Of a DNA stretch of 64,000 nucleotides, positions 19,078 through 28,285 are shown piece after piece. The stretch is taken from NCBI GenBank assembly GCA_020073495.1, contig JAIQFD010000004.1, positions 1-64,000 on the forward strand, written 5' to 3'. Every line of letters starts with the position of its first letter. Position 1 is the first letter of the stretch. Made by a program: the position numbers and the translations under genes. The notes under the pieces were generated by a model. It worked only from the letters and a program-made list of their open reading frames with translations. It did not search any database and had not been told where the DNA came from. This stretch comes from Terriglobia bacterium. Its GTDB lineage: Bacteria; Acidobacteriota; Terriglobia; Terriglobales; Acidobacteriaceae.

Positions 19078-20406
19078 TCACGCACCGTAGATGGATTTGA
19101 GCTGCCCCTCGCACCACTTTAACGACTCCTCCGGAGTCATCTTGTTGGTCGCCACATTCGCCAGCATGTCAATGAGCACGTAATTCTGCACCACCCGGGC
19201 CGCATTGGCGTCGGCGCTGCCTTTCCAGCCCACGTGCCGTGCCTCCAGCAAGTGGTCCCGGTATGGCTTGAGCGCCGGGAACATGTCCCACATGGCGTCT
19301 TTCATGTAATCCTTCAGCGCCGCGGCCTGATAAGCCTGCCCACGACGCAGATATTTCGCGAACTGATCCTTTTCCAGCAACCAGCGGATGAACTCCTTCG
19401 CGGTTTCGGCGTTCTTGGAGTACTTGGGGATCGCGAGCTGCTGGCTGTAATGGTAGTGAAACAGGCCCGCTGGACCCGCAGGGTTGGCCACATGCAGGAT
19501 GTCGTTCACCAGCGGCGCCCCTTTTTCGTCGAGGACCACCTGATTGGAAGCCGTCAGGTAGATGCTGGGCGCATTGTTGGTTGCGGTGATGGCGCCAGAA
19601 AGGAAGGAGCGGTTGTTGCTGGAGTCGTCCCAGCCCGCGCCCGCCGGATCCATGGCATCGTCCCATAACGCCTTAAAGAACTTGAGCGCCTCGAGAGCCT
19701 GCTTGCTGGCGATGACCACGCGACCCTTCTCGTCCCGTTCGGCGACACCGTAGCTCCATAGATACGGGTAGGTGAAGTCGACTGCATCGCCGAAGGTGTG
19801 GCCGACGGTCTGGCCGATCGGATGCCCGTTGGCCTTCCACTTTTTCCCTTCGCGCCGGAGCTCTTCCCAGGTCTTGGGCCAACTCGTGGTGCCCGCGGCC
19901 TTCATGTACGAAGCGCGCACGACGTAAATATTCGGAACGAGCGTGTGCGGGACCGCGTTAAACCTTCCGTTGAGCATCGCATGCGACTTGCAGTAGTCGA
20001 TGTACCCGCCATACTTAGACTCGAGCGCGGTACAGATGTCGGTGACGTCCTCCAGGGAGTCCGCATACTGGTTCTGCCAGTTGTGGAAGAACTGAATGAT
20101 ATCCGGCCCTTGTTTGCTCTCGATGGCGGCGGCAGCGCGGGCAGGAATGTCATTGGCGTTGATCTGTTCGATCTTGACCTTGACCTTGTTCTGTTTGCCC
20201 CACTCCTCCCCTTGGCGAAGGATCTCGGCGTCGGCGGGCGGGGAGAAATTCTTCCAGAGCAGAAAGTGGAGCGACCTCTCCTGCGCGTAAACCGGCGCCT
20301 GCCCCAAGATCCCGGTCCCGGCCGCAGCCACGCCGGCCGTCATGCCGGCGATCTTTACAAATTCGCGCCGCGTGATTCCTCGATTGTTGGATCGTTTCTT
20401 TGCCAT
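19078..20406 (-). CDS. Tat-exported sugar-binding protein of an ABC transporter
   Basis: 442 residues. The twin-arginine signal TRREFVKIAGMTAGVAAAG is followed by a cleavable hydrophobic stretch ending VYAQ. The mature part has the extracellular solute-binding protein type 1 fold: LLWKNFSPPADAEIL, GPDIIQFFHNWQNQYADSLEDV and the tryptophan-rich LKWCEGQLKSIYGA end. Tat export means it is folded before export. Specific sugar unknown. The promoter lies at 20504-20531 with a leader of about 98 bases. Confidence 0.9.
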   Translation of the reverse strand: MAKKRSNNRGITRREFVKIAGMTAGVAAAGTGILGQAPVYAQERSLHFLLWKNFSPPADAEILRQGEEWGKQNKVKVKIEQINANDIPARAAAAIESKQGPDIIQFFHNWQNQYADSLEDVTDICTALESKYGGYIDYCKSHAMLNGRFNAVPHTLVPNIYVVRASYMKAAGTTSWPKTWEELRREGKKWKANGHPIGQTVGHTFGDAVDFTYPYLWSYGVAERDEKGRVVIASKQALEALKFFKALWDDAMDPAGAGWDDSSNNRSFLSGAITATNNAPSIYLTASNQVVLDEKGAPLVNDILHVANPAGPAGLFHYHYSQQLAIPKYSKNAETAKEFIRWLLEKDQFAKYLRRGQAYQAAALKDYMKDAMWDMFPALKPYRDHLLEARHVGWKGSADANAARVVQNYVLIDMLANVATNKMTPEESLKWCEGQLKSIYGA

Positions 20407-20503
20407 CGGAGTCCTCCTGGCGAGATCAGTGGGCCCTGGAACGTCTTAATGTACGCTTTATGTGCGCTGACACCCGCACCCTGGAACAGAAATTGGGGCA
20501 GAC

Positions 20504-20531
20504 TCTATATAAAGCAGGATGGGAATGTCAA
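20504..20531 (-). promoter_or_regulatory. Sigma70-type promoter of the sugar ABC operon
   Basis: On the minus strand, TTGACA is followed by a 16-bp spacer and TATAGA. It points to the binding-protein gene starting at 20406. Confidence 0.65.
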
Positions 20532-20599
20532 CGGCTCCTCGTCTTGCCCTGTTTTGGAAAAGGTCGCGCGGCGAGGTTCCGCTCCCGCTCCCCGGCGAC

Positions 20600-20628
20600 T
20601 TGTGCGCACTCCGAATCGGGGCTATAAC
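20600..20628 (+). promoter_or_regulatory. Promoter of lutABC
   Basis: TTGTGC, a 17-bp spacer, then TATAAC. The predicted start is within 0-2 bases of the ATG at 20637, giving a leaderless or nearly leaderless message. Confidence 0.5.
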
Positions 20629-20636
20629 CACACGTC

Positions 20637-21365
20637 ATGGCTTCGCGGGTGGCGCTGTTCATCCCCTGCTTCGTGGACCAGTTGAGCCCGCAGGTGGGCC
20701 TGGACGCGGCGCGCGTGCTGCGCCGCCTGGGCTATGAAGTCGAGTTCCCCTCCGAGCAGACCTGCTGCGGCCAGCCCGCCTTCAATGTCGGCTACTGGGA
20801 CGAAGCCCGCCCAGTCGCGGAGCGGTTCGTGCGCATCTTTGGATCGGCGGAGACGGTGGTTTGCCCGTCGGGTTCCTGCACGACCATGGTGCGCACCTTC
20901 TACCCCGAGTTGCTGGCCGGCAGCGCCCTGCGAGACCAGGCGGAGCAATTGGGCAAGCGGGTATTCGAGTTCTCCGAATTCCTGGTGCGGATCGCGAAGG
21001 TGGTGGACGTGGGCGCCGAGTTTGCGCACAAAGTCACCTTCCACGACGCCTGCCACGCCTTGCGCGAGCTGCATCTGAAGCAGGAGCCGCGGGAGCTGCT
21101 GCGGCACGTCCGCGGGCTGGAGCTGGTGGAGATGCAGCACAGCGAGGAGTGCTGCGGCTTCGGCGGCGCGTTCTCCCTGCAGTTCGACATGATCTCCGCC
21201 GGGATGGGCGAGTCCAAGGTGCAGAACATCGAGGCCAGTGGCGCCGAGGTGGTCACCGCAGTGGATCCCAGTTGCCTGATGCACATCGAAGGCATGCTGC
21301 GGCGCGGCAACGCGCGCGCGCGCACCCTCCACCTGGCCAGCATCCTGGCGCAGGGGGCGAAATGA
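20637..21365 (+). CDS. lutA: Lactate utilisation Fe-S protein LutA (LldE)
   Basis: 242 residues, composed of two cysteine-rich CCG domains: EQTCCGQPAFN with CPSGSC in the first and HDACHALRELHLK plus EECCGFGGAF in the second. These motifs bind an Fe-S centre as in heterodisulfide-reductase-like proteins. With LutB and LutC it forms a membrane-associated L-lactate oxidase complex giving pyruvate. Its TGA overlaps the lutB ATG (ATGA). Confidence 0.93.
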   Translation: MASRVALFIPCFVDQLSPQVGLDAARVLRRLGYEVEFPSEQTCCGQPAFNVGYWDEARPVAERFVRIFGSAETVVCPSGSCTTMVRTFYPELLAGSALRDQAEQLGKRVFEFSEFLVRIAKVVDVGAEFAHKVTFHDACHALRELHLKQEPRELLRHVRGLELVEMQHSEECCGFGGAFSLQFDMISAGMGESKVQNIEASGAEVVTAVDPSCLMHIEGMLRRGNARARTLHLASILAQGAK

Positions 21366-22774
21366 GCGCCGCCGCACGGGAATTCCTGCGCCGCGCGGCG
21401 GAGAAGTCCGCCGATCTGACCCACCGCAAGATCATCCGCTTCAACATGGACCAGTACGACGCCGCCGTTGCGCAAGGGCACTCGCGCTTCACCGACTGGG
21501 ACGCCGCCCGCGAACAATGCCAGCGGATCAAGTGGGAGGCGATCAACCACCTGGACCGCTACCTGATCGAGTTCGAGCAACGGGTGAAGGAGCGCGGCGG
21601 ACAGGTCTTCTGGGCGGAGAACTCCGAAGAGGCGAGGAAGTATGTGGTCGACCTGGCCGTCAGCCGCGGCGTGAAGAAAGTGGTGAAGTCAAAGTCCATG
21701 GTCACGGAGGAGGTCCACCTCAGCCCGGCGCTGGAGAAGGCGGGCATCGAGGTCTTCGAAACGGACCTCGGTGAGTACATCGTGCAGTTACGCAACGAGC
21801 CGCCGTACCACATCGTCACCCCCGCCATGCACCTGAACCGCGGGCAGATCCGCGACCTGTTCAAGGAAAAGCTGGGCGACGTGGACAGCGACGACCCGCA
21901 ACAACTGGTCGCGGCGGCGCGGCGCTCGCTGCGCCGGGCCTTCTTCTCCGCCGAGATGGGCATCTCGGGGGCGAACTTCCTGGTCGCCGACGCGGGGCTG
22001 ATCGCCATCACCACCAACGAGGGCAACGGACGCCTGTGCACCAGCATCCCGCGCATCCACGTCGCCATGACCGGCATCGAGAAGATCATTCCGCGGCTAC
22101 AGGACCTGGCGACGCTGTGGCCGGTGCTGGCGACGGCGGGCACGGGCCAACCCATCACCTGCTACAACACGCTGATCGGCGGGCCGCGCCGCCCGGGCGA
22201 AGCCGACGGCCCGGAAGAGTTCCACGTGGTGCTGGTGGACAACGGGCGCAGCGAATTGCTCGCCGACCCGGAACAGCGCGAGGTGCTGCACTGCATCCGC
22301 TGTGGCGCCTGCCTCAACGCCTGCCCGGTCTTCCGCAGCGTCGGCGGACACACTTACGGGACCATCTATCCCGGACCGATCGGCAGCGTGCTGACCCCCC
22401 ACCTGCGCGGACTGGAAGAGTTCCAGCACCTTTCCTACGCGTCGTCGTTGTGCGGCGGATGCACCGAAGTCTGCCCCGTGCGGATCGATCTCCACCATCA
22501 CCTGCTGCACAACCGCCGCAATGCCATCCGCGCCGGCACCCATCCCGGGCGCGAGCGTCTCGCCTTCAAGTTCTGGCGCTGGACGATGATGGACGCAAGC
22601 AGGTTCCGCGTGCTGGGCGGCCTGGCCCGGACCGCCTTGCGCATCATTCATGGCCTGGGGCTGAGCGGCTCCGTGCTCGATCCGCTGCGCCCCTGGACCA
22701 AGCGCCGCGCGCCCATGCCCATCCCGCCGGCGTCGTTTCGCTCGCTGTGGAGGAAAAGCAATGGCGTCGGCTGA
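21362..22774 (+). CDS. lutB: Lactate utilisation iron-sulfur protein LutB (LldF)
   Basis: 470 residues. The N-terminal LUD domain (about 60-290) includes KSKSMVTEEVHL and AMTGIEKIIP. Two 4Fe-4S ferredoxin motifs follow, CIRCGACLNACPVF and CGGCTEVCPVRI, the second without the usual fourth spacing, as is normal for LutB. It transfers electrons from lactate oxidation. It overlaps lutA by 4 bases and lutC by 14 bases. Confidence 0.94.
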   Translation: MSAAAREFLRRAAEKSADLTHRKIIRFNMDQYDAAVAQGHSRFTDWDAAREQCQRIKWEAINHLDRYLIEFEQRVKERGGQVFWAENSEEARKYVVDLAVSRGVKKVVKSKSMVTEEVHLSPALEKAGIEVFETDLGEYIVQLRNEPPYHIVTPAMHLNRGQIRDLFKEKLGDVDSDDPQQLVAAARRSLRRAFFSAEMGISGANFLVADAGLIAITTNEGNGRLCTSIPRIHVAMTGIEKIIPRLQDLATLWPVLATAGTGQPITCYNTLIGGPRRPGEADGPEEFHVVLVDNGRSELLADPEQREVLHCIRCGACLNACPVFRSVGGHTYGTIYPGPIGSVLTPHLRGLEEFQHLSYASSLCGGCTEVCPVRIDLHHHLLHNRRNAIRAGTHPGRERLAFKFWRWTMMDASRFRVLGGLARTALRIIHGLGLSGSVLDPLRPWTKRRAPMPIPPASFRSLWRKSNGVG

Positions 22775-23411
22775 CAATCCAAGCCGCGAACGCATTCTCA
22801 CGCGCGTGCGCAGCGCGGTGGGAACGCCCGCGCCTCCGCCCCGTTCATCCCCGCGGAGGCCGTTCTTCGCGCCGGTGACCGATCCGCTGGAGCGATTCGA
22901 GCGGGAGTGCGAAGCCAATAAAACGGAGCTGATCCTGGCGACCGATGAGGTCGCCAGCGCCGCCGCGGTCGAGAGCATCCTCGATTCGTTGCCTGCGGGC
23001 GAGGCCTTTGTGCAGGACACGCCCGCGCTGCGCAGCCTGACCAAGTCGTTTATGATCCCGCGCCAACTGCGCTGGTCGAGCGAAGGAGCGCCGCGGGAGT
23101 CCTCCGAGGCGACCATCACGAATGCGGAGCTGCTGGTGGCGCTCACCGGCTCCATCCTGGTTTCCGCCTCCTGCGGCGGACGCGGCGCATCGATCGTCGC
23201 GCCCTGCCACATCGTCGTCGCCCGGCTGGAGCAGCTCGTGCCCGACCTGGAGACGGCGCTGGCCCATGTGCGCGAGCGCGGCATCGATTCCCGGAACTCG
23301 TTCGTCGGCCTGATCACAGGCTCCAGCCGTACCGCCGACATCGAGAAGATCCTGGTGCTGGGCGCGCACGGGCCGCGGCGCCTGGTCGTCGTATTGCAGA
23401 CCGGCGCATAA
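22761..23411 (+). CDS. lutC: Lactate utilisation protein LutC (LldG)
   Basis: 216 residues, LUD domain family. The conserved parts are SSEATITNAELLVALTGSIL and the GSSRTADIEKILVLGAHGPR end. A proline/arginine-rich linker (about residues 22-33) follows the first helix. It completes the LutABC complex; the operon carries no lutP permease or regulator in the window. Confidence 0.9.
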   Translation: MASADNPSRERILTRVRSAVGTPAPPPRSSPRRPFFAPVTDPLERFERECEANKTELILATDEVASAAAVESILDSLPAGEAFVQDTPALRSLTKSFMIPRQLRWSSEGAPRESSEATITNAELLVALTGSILVSASCGGRGASIVAPCHIVVARLEQLVPDLETALAHVRERGIDSRNSFVGLITGSSRTADIEKILVLGAHGPRRLVVVLQTGA

Positions 23412-23455
23412 GGCGGGTCAGAGAGGCGCCGGCCCCGGCATTTTTAGTCGCATTT

Positions 23456-23471
23456 TGTGATTTACGTCACT
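23456..23471 (+). promoter_or_regulatory. CRP-like site upstream of livK
   Basis: TGTGA-TTTACG-TCACT. A -10 box TACAAT at 23494-23499 places the site centre at about -41.5, the class II activator position of CRP/FNR-family proteins. Confidence 0.7.
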
Positions 23472-23528
23472 TGTTCCCGTGACCCTCTGGAACTACAATT
23501 CGCCCGACTTTTTACGCGGAGATTCCCC

Positions 23529-24734
23529 ATGAAACGATTGACTCTCATCGCCTTTGTCCTTCTTGCCTTCCTCGTCACCTCCGGTTTCGCCCAGCAGACC
23601 ATCACGATCGGATTCACGGTCTCCAAGACCGGCGCCCTCAACGTCGATTCGCTGGAGCAATCCCGCGGATTCGAGCTGTGGCGCGACCAGGTGAACGCCG
23701 CCGGCGGTATCAAGGCGGGCGGGAAAAGCTACAAGGTCCAGTTCGTCAGTTACGACGACGAATCCAACTCCAAGCGCGTGCAGCAGCTGTACACGCGCAT
23801 GATCCTGGAAGACAAGGCTGACTTCCTGTTCAGCCCATATTCCTCGGGTCTGACCACGAACGCCTCGATCGTGACCGAGCAGAACGGCAAGGTCATGCTC
23901 ACCACCGGCGCCGCGGACGAAAAGACTTACAAGCTGGGCAACAAATTCCTGTTCCAGATGTTCGCCCCGGGCGGCGAGTACCTCAAGGGCGCACTGGACG
24001 CATTGAAAGTCAAGGATCCCAAGGCAACGGTCGCGTTCGTTTATGAGGACGCCGCTTTCTCGGTTGCGGTGGTGAACCCGGCGAAGGCGTACGCGCAGCA
24101 GATCGGGCTGAATGTGGTCTTCAGTGAAGCCTACGCTCCCGCCACCACCGACTTCAGCGCCATCCTGGACAAGGTGATCTCATCCCAAGCCACCGTGCTG
24201 ATGGGCGGGGGGCACTATGCCGACGGGTCGACGCTGGCGCGGCAACTGTATGCCCGCAAGGCAAACCTGAAGATGATCACGTTGCTGGTGGCGCCGGACA
24301 GCCCGCAGTGGGTGGAATTGGGCGATGCCGGCATCGGCGTGACTGTGCCTTCGCAGTGGGAATCCCAAGTCGTGACGAAACCGCAGTTCGGTCCGACGGT
24401 GGCGCAGTTCGTGAAGGATTACGAGGCCAAGTACAAGGCCGAGGCCAGCTACGAATCGGCCGGCGGATACGCGGCGGGCCTGGTGCTGCAACACGCCATC
24501 GAACAGGCGGGCAGCATCGATTCCGGCAAGGTCGCCGGCGTGCTGAACTCGACCGACGTGACGACCTTCTACGGCCGGACGAAATTCTCCGCCGCCGCCG
24601 CCGACCACGGTTTACAGCTCGGGCACACCATGGCCCTGGCACAGTGGCAGAAGGACAAGTCGGGCAAGCCGGTCAAGCAGGTGGTGTGGCCGGCGGCCAG
24701 CAAGAGCTCCGACCTCAAGTACCCGATCCACTGA
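23529..24734 (+). CDS. livK: Amino-acid (branched-chain type) ABC transporter substrate-binding protein
   Basis: 401 residues. The signal peptide MKRLTLIAFVLLAFLVTSGFA precedes QQTITIGFTVSKTGALN, the strand that opens Peripla_BP_6/LivJ-type binding proteins; YDDESNSKRVQQLYTRMI follows the family pattern. It delivers substrate to LivHMGF, but family members also bind amides, urea or aromatic acids, so the ligand is open. The start at 23529 follows a weak GGAGA. A CRP-like site and good -10 box precede it. Confidence 0.88.
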   Translation: MKRLTLIAFVLLAFLVTSGFAQQTITIGFTVSKTGALNVDSLEQSRGFELWRDQVNAAGGIKAGGKSYKVQFVSYDDESNSKRVQQLYTRMILEDKADFLFSPYSSGLTTNASIVTEQNGKVMLTTGAADEKTYKLGNKFLFQMFAPGGEYLKGALDALKVKDPKATVAFVYEDAAFSVAVVNPAKAYAQQIGLNVVFSEAYAPATTDFSAILDKVISSQATVLMGGGHYADGSTLARQLYARKANLKMITLLVAPDSPQWVELGDAGIGVTVPSQWESQVVTKPQFGPTVAQFVKDYEAKYKAEASYESAGGYAAGLVLQHAIEQAGSIDSGKVAGVLNSTDVTTFYGRTKFSAAAADHGLQLGHTMALAQWQKDKSGKPVKQVVWPAASKSSDLKYPIH

Positions 24735-24808
24735 TCGGGCGGCATGCGATCGGCTGAGTGGGCCACAGCCGCTCAGCCTTAACATCCCGAGAACGCAAAG
24801 GGCGAACT

Positions 24809-25669
24809 ATGTCCGGCATTCTGGCCTCCATGATTGATGGCCTGCTCGTGGGTTCGGTGTACGGCCTGGCGGCTATGGGCCTGAGCCTGATCTGGGGCGT
24901 GATGGATGTCATCAATCTCACGCATGGCGCCATGATCGCGCTGGGCATGTTCGGCATGTACATGCTGTTCACGGCGATCACGACCAACGCTTACTTCCTG
25001 CTCCTGCCCGTGCTCGCGGGCGGATTCCTCGTGGGCATCGTGGTGTACTGGATCGCGGTCCACTGGGTGATCGGCCGCGCCGGGCTCATGAGCCTGCTCT
25101 CCACCTTCGCCGTGAACATGATGGTGATCGGCATCGGCACCGCGATCTGGAGCACCAGCCCGTACAACGTGAACTTCAGCCTGCCGGGGATCGCGATCGG
25201 CGCGTATACCTTCACCGGCAACCACATCGCGGCGGCGATCTCGGCGGTGGTGATCGCGCTGGCGCTGGAGCTGTTCCTGTACCGTACGCGGCCGGGCAAA
25301 GCCATCCGCGCCGTCGCCGATAACCGCGAAGCCGCGGAATTGATGGGCATCTCCTCCACTGCCGTGCTGACGATCGCGTTTGGGATCGGAATCGCACTGG
25401 CGATGGTATCGGGTGCGTTGGTCTCGACGCTGTTTCCCTTCACCATACTTTCCGGCGGCGCGTACGAGCTGAAAAGCTTCGTGGTCACCGTCCTGGCTGG
25501 ACTGGGAAAGCCGTTCGGCGCGCTGGTCGCCGGCATCCTGCTGGGGCTGCTGGAGGGGGCGGTGACGCCCTTCATCGCCGTCAGCTGGATCCCGCTGATC
25601 GAGTTCGGCTTGTTTGTGGCCGTCCTGATCGTCTTCCCACGCGGGATCTTTGGAAGGGCAACAGCGTGA
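24809..25669 (+). CDS. livH: Branched-chain-type amino-acid ABC permease LivH
   Basis: 286 residues with about eight spans. The signatures GLLVGSVYGLAAMGLSLIWG and TRPGKAIRAVADNREAAELMG are LivH hallmarks. The start at 24809 follows AAAGGG; an upstream in-frame ATG at 24758 is less likely. Its TGA overlaps the GTG of livM (GTGA). Confidence 0.92.
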   Translation: MSGILASMIDGLLVGSVYGLAAMGLSLIWGVMDVINLTHGAMIALGMFGMYMLFTAITTNAYFLLLPVLAGGFLVGIVVYWIAVHWVIGRAGLMSLLSTFAVNMMVIGIGTAIWSTSPYNVNFSLPGIAIGAYTFTGNHIAAAISAVVIALALELFLYRTRPGKAIRAVADNREAAELMGISSTAVLTIAFGIGIALAMVSGALVSTLFPFTILSGGAYELKSFVVTVLAGLGKPFGALVAGILLGLLEGAVTPFIAVSWIPLIEFGLFVAVLIVFPRGIFGRATA

Positions 25670-26631
25670 TATTCCGGCGTCCCTTGTTCTGGTTGATCCT
25701 GATCACGGCAGCCGCCTTTGTGTACCTTCCCCTGCGCAACAACAACCTCTCCCTGCGCGAAGACCTCATCCTGGTCGCGGTGGCCATCATCCTGGCCAGC
25801 AACCTGAACTTGATGATCGGCTACACCGGATACGTGAACTTCGGGAACATCGTCTTCTACGGGCTGGGAGGCTACGTGGGGCTGTACCTGGCGACAGTGC
25901 GGAGCTGGAACCTGGTGGTGGCCGCGCTGGTCGCGGGGCTGGCCGTCAGTGCGTTCGCGCTGCTGCTGGGGTTCGCCATCCTGCGCTTGCGCGGCGCCTA
26001 CTTCGCGCTCGCCACCATCGGGGTGCTGGTCGCCGTGCAGGCGTTCGTCTCCAACTTCGATCCCTGGGGAAGGTCCACCGGCCTGTACGTCTCGTTCGAG
26101 TCCTACGCACCACTGGGCGGGGCGGTGCGTGCGCTCTGGCTCACGTATTTTCTGATGATCGCCATCATGGCCCTGTCGATGATCCTGAGCCTGGGCATCA
26201 AGATCTCGAAATTTGGGCTTGGCCTGTTCGCCATCCGCGAGGACGAGGATGCCGCCGTGGTGCTGGGCGTCAACGCGACCGTGTACAAGGCGATCATCTT
26301 CAGCGTCTCCGCCTTCCTGCCCGCGGTGGCCGGAGCGCTTATGTTCTTCAAGAACGGCATGATCGATCCCTCGATCGCGTTTGAGTTCATGCTCTCGCTC
26401 GAGGGCATCGTGATGCTGATGCTCGGCGGCCAGGGGACCGTGGTCGGAGCGGCCCTGGGCGCGAGCCTCTACGAGCGGCTCCGCTCCTACCTGCTGACCT
26501 CTCCCAAGCTGTCGAACTTCCACCTGGTGATCGCCGGCGGAATGCTGCTGGTGGTGGTGCTGTTCGCGCCCGGCGGCCTGATCGGCTGGCTCTATCGCCT
26601 GGTGCCGCGCTCGAAAGAGGTGATCGAATGA
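25666..26631 (+). CDS. livM: Branched-chain-type amino-acid ABC permease LivM
   Basis: 321 residues with about nine spans. NLMIGYTGYVNFGNIVFYGL and FAIREDEDAAVVLGVNATVY are the LivM signatures. It forms the heterodimeric channel with LivH. Start GTG; stop overlaps the livG ATG. Confidence 0.92.
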   Translation: MIFRRPLFWLILITAAAFVYLPLRNNNLSLREDLILVAVAIILASNLNLMIGYTGYVNFGNIVFYGLGGYVGLYLATVRSWNLVVAALVAGLAVSAFALLLGFAILRLRGAYFALATIGVLVAVQAFVSNFDPWGRSTGLYVSFESYAPLGGAVRALWLTYFLMIAIMALSMILSLGIKISKFGLGLFAIREDEDAAVVLGVNATVYKAIIFSVSAFLPAVAGALMFFKNGMIDPSIAFEFMLSLEGIVMLMLGGQGTVVGAALGASLYERLRSYLLTSPKLSNFHLVIAGGMLLVVVLFAPGGLIGWLYRLVPRSKEVIE

Positions 26632-27380
26632 GCGCCCTGCTGGAAGTGCGCGGCGTCAGCAAGCGGTTCGGCGGCCTGCTTGCCGTCTCGGACGTGAGCT
26701 TTAGCCTCGGCGAGGGCGAGATCCTGGGCCTGATCGGTCCCAACGGCGCCGGCAAGACAACCCTGTTCAACGTCGTGAACGGCGTGTACAAGGCCGACCA
26801 AGGAAGCATCACCTTCGCGGGCGAAGACATCACCGGCCGCTCGCCCGACCAGGTGGTCCACCGCGGGCTGGCGCGCACCCACCAGGTCGTCAAACCCTTG
26901 AACGACATGAGCGTGCTGGACAACGTGACCGTGGGCGCCTGCTTCGGGCGCGAGTACCTGCATCTGCGTCCGGCACGCGACGCCGCCATGGACGTGCTGA
27001 AACTAGTGGGGATGGCGGACCGCGCCCATTCGCCCGCGCGCTCGCTCAATATCGCCAGCAAGAAGCGGTTGGAGGTCGCGCGGGCGCTCGCCGCCCGCCC
27101 CAAGCTGCTCCTGCTCGACGAGGTGCTGGCCGGCCTCAATCCCACGGAGATCGCGCAGATGATCGACTTGGTGCGCAGCATCCGCGACCGCGGCGTTTCG
27201 GTATTCATGATCGAGCATCTGATGCAGGCGATCATGAACCTTTCCGATCGCATCGTGGTGCTGAACCTGGGCCGCAAGTTGGCCGAAGGCAAGCCCGAGG
27301 AAGTGGTGAACAACGCCGATGTGGTGGAGGCCTACCTCGGCTTCCCCGACATTGTCGACAAGTTGCGGGAAATCCAATGA
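26628..27380 (+). CDS. livG: Branched-chain-type amino-acid ABC ATPase LivG
   Basis: 250 residues. Walker A is GPNGAGKTT, the LivG-specific segment GLARTHQVVKPLNDMSVLDN follows, and the Walker B is LLLLDEVLAGLNP. The usual ABC signature LSxGQ is replaced by NIASKKRLEVARAL, so the serine-glycine core appears degenerate; LivF supplies an intact LSGGE. Its stop overlaps the livF start by 4 bases. Confidence 0.9.
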   Translation: MSALLEVRGVSKRFGGLLAVSDVSFSLGEGEILGLIGPNGAGKTTLFNVVNGVYKADQGSITFAGEDITGRSPDQVVHRGLARTHQVVKPLNDMSVLDNVTVGACFGREYLHLRPARDAAMDVLKLVGMADRAHSPARSLNIASKKRLEVARALAARPKLLLLDEVLAGLNPTEIAQMIDLVRSIRDRGVSVFMIEHLMQAIMNLSDRIVVLNLGRKLAEGKPEEVVNNADVVEAYLGFPDIVDKLREIQ

Positions 27381-28093
27381 GCGACATGGCCCTGGTGCTG
27401 GAGAATGTCGAATCGGGCTACGGCGAAGTGCAGGTGATCTGGGGCATCTCGCTGCAGGCGCCCCCGGGCAAGCTGACCACCATCATCGGCGCCAATGGCG
27501 CCGGCAAGACCACGACCCTGCGCACCATCATGGGCACTATGCGCCCGTGGAAGGGCCGTGTCCGCCTGCACGGGGAGGACGTGACCCGGCTCTCCCCGCA
27601 TGCCAAGGCCAATCGCGGCTTGGTCCTGGTGCCCGAAGGCCGCCAGTTGTTCCCCGAGATGTCGGTGGAGGAGAACCTGGAGATGGGCGCCTACTCGCAT
27701 CGCGCCCGCAAGCAGCAGAAGGACAACCTGGCTCGTGTCTACGAACTCTTCCCCCGCCTGAAGGAACGGCGCAAGCAGAAATCTTCGACGCTGTCCGGCG
27801 GCGAGCAGCAGATGCTCGCCCTGGGCCGCGGGCTGATGCAGGAGCCCGCCGTCCTGATGATCGACGAACTGTCGCTCGGCCTGGCGCCGGTGCTGGCGCA
27901 GCAGCTCTTCCTCACACTCGGAAGTCTCCGCAAGCAGGGCCTGACCATCGTCCTGGTCGAACAGAACGTGCACCTGGCGCTGGCCATCAGCGATTACACG
28001 TACGTGTTCGCCGAAGGGCGGGTGACCATCCAGGGGGAATCCGACCAGGTCGCCCGCATGGACGAAGTGCGCAAGGCGTACCTGGGACTCTAG
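27377..28093 (+). CDS. livF: Branched-chain-type amino-acid ABC ATPase LivF
   Basis: 238 residues. Walker A is GANGAGKTT, the signature is STLSGGEQQMLALGRGL, Walker B is VLMIDELSLGLAP, and the H-loop region reads IVLVEQNVHLALAI, as usual for LivF. It is the last gene of livKHMGF. Confidence 0.94.
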   Translation: MSDMALVLENVESGYGEVQVIWGISLQAPPGKLTTIIGANGAGKTTTLRTIMGTMRPWKGRVRLHGEDVTRLSPHAKANRGLVLVPEGRQLFPEMSVEENLEMGAYSHRARKQQKDNLARVYELFPRLKERRKQKSSTLSGGEQQMLALGRGLMQEPAVLMIDELSLGLAPVLAQQLFLTLGSLRKQGLTIVLVEQNVHLALAISDYTYVFAEGRVTIQGESDQVARMDEVRKAYLGL

Positions 28094-28285
28094 CAGCTTG
28101 CGGAAAAACTCGGTTCGAAACGTTGGAGCAAACGGGACTTGCCGTCCTCCTGGTGACGAAACCGCTTGGATTCCCATCGGCTGACTCCTTGCGCAGCGGC
28201 GCACCTGATGCCGTCGGCATCCCACCTCCGCCGCCCAAAGGCAAATCCTAATGAGATATGCTCTTGGGGGGGACATTCCTGAAAG

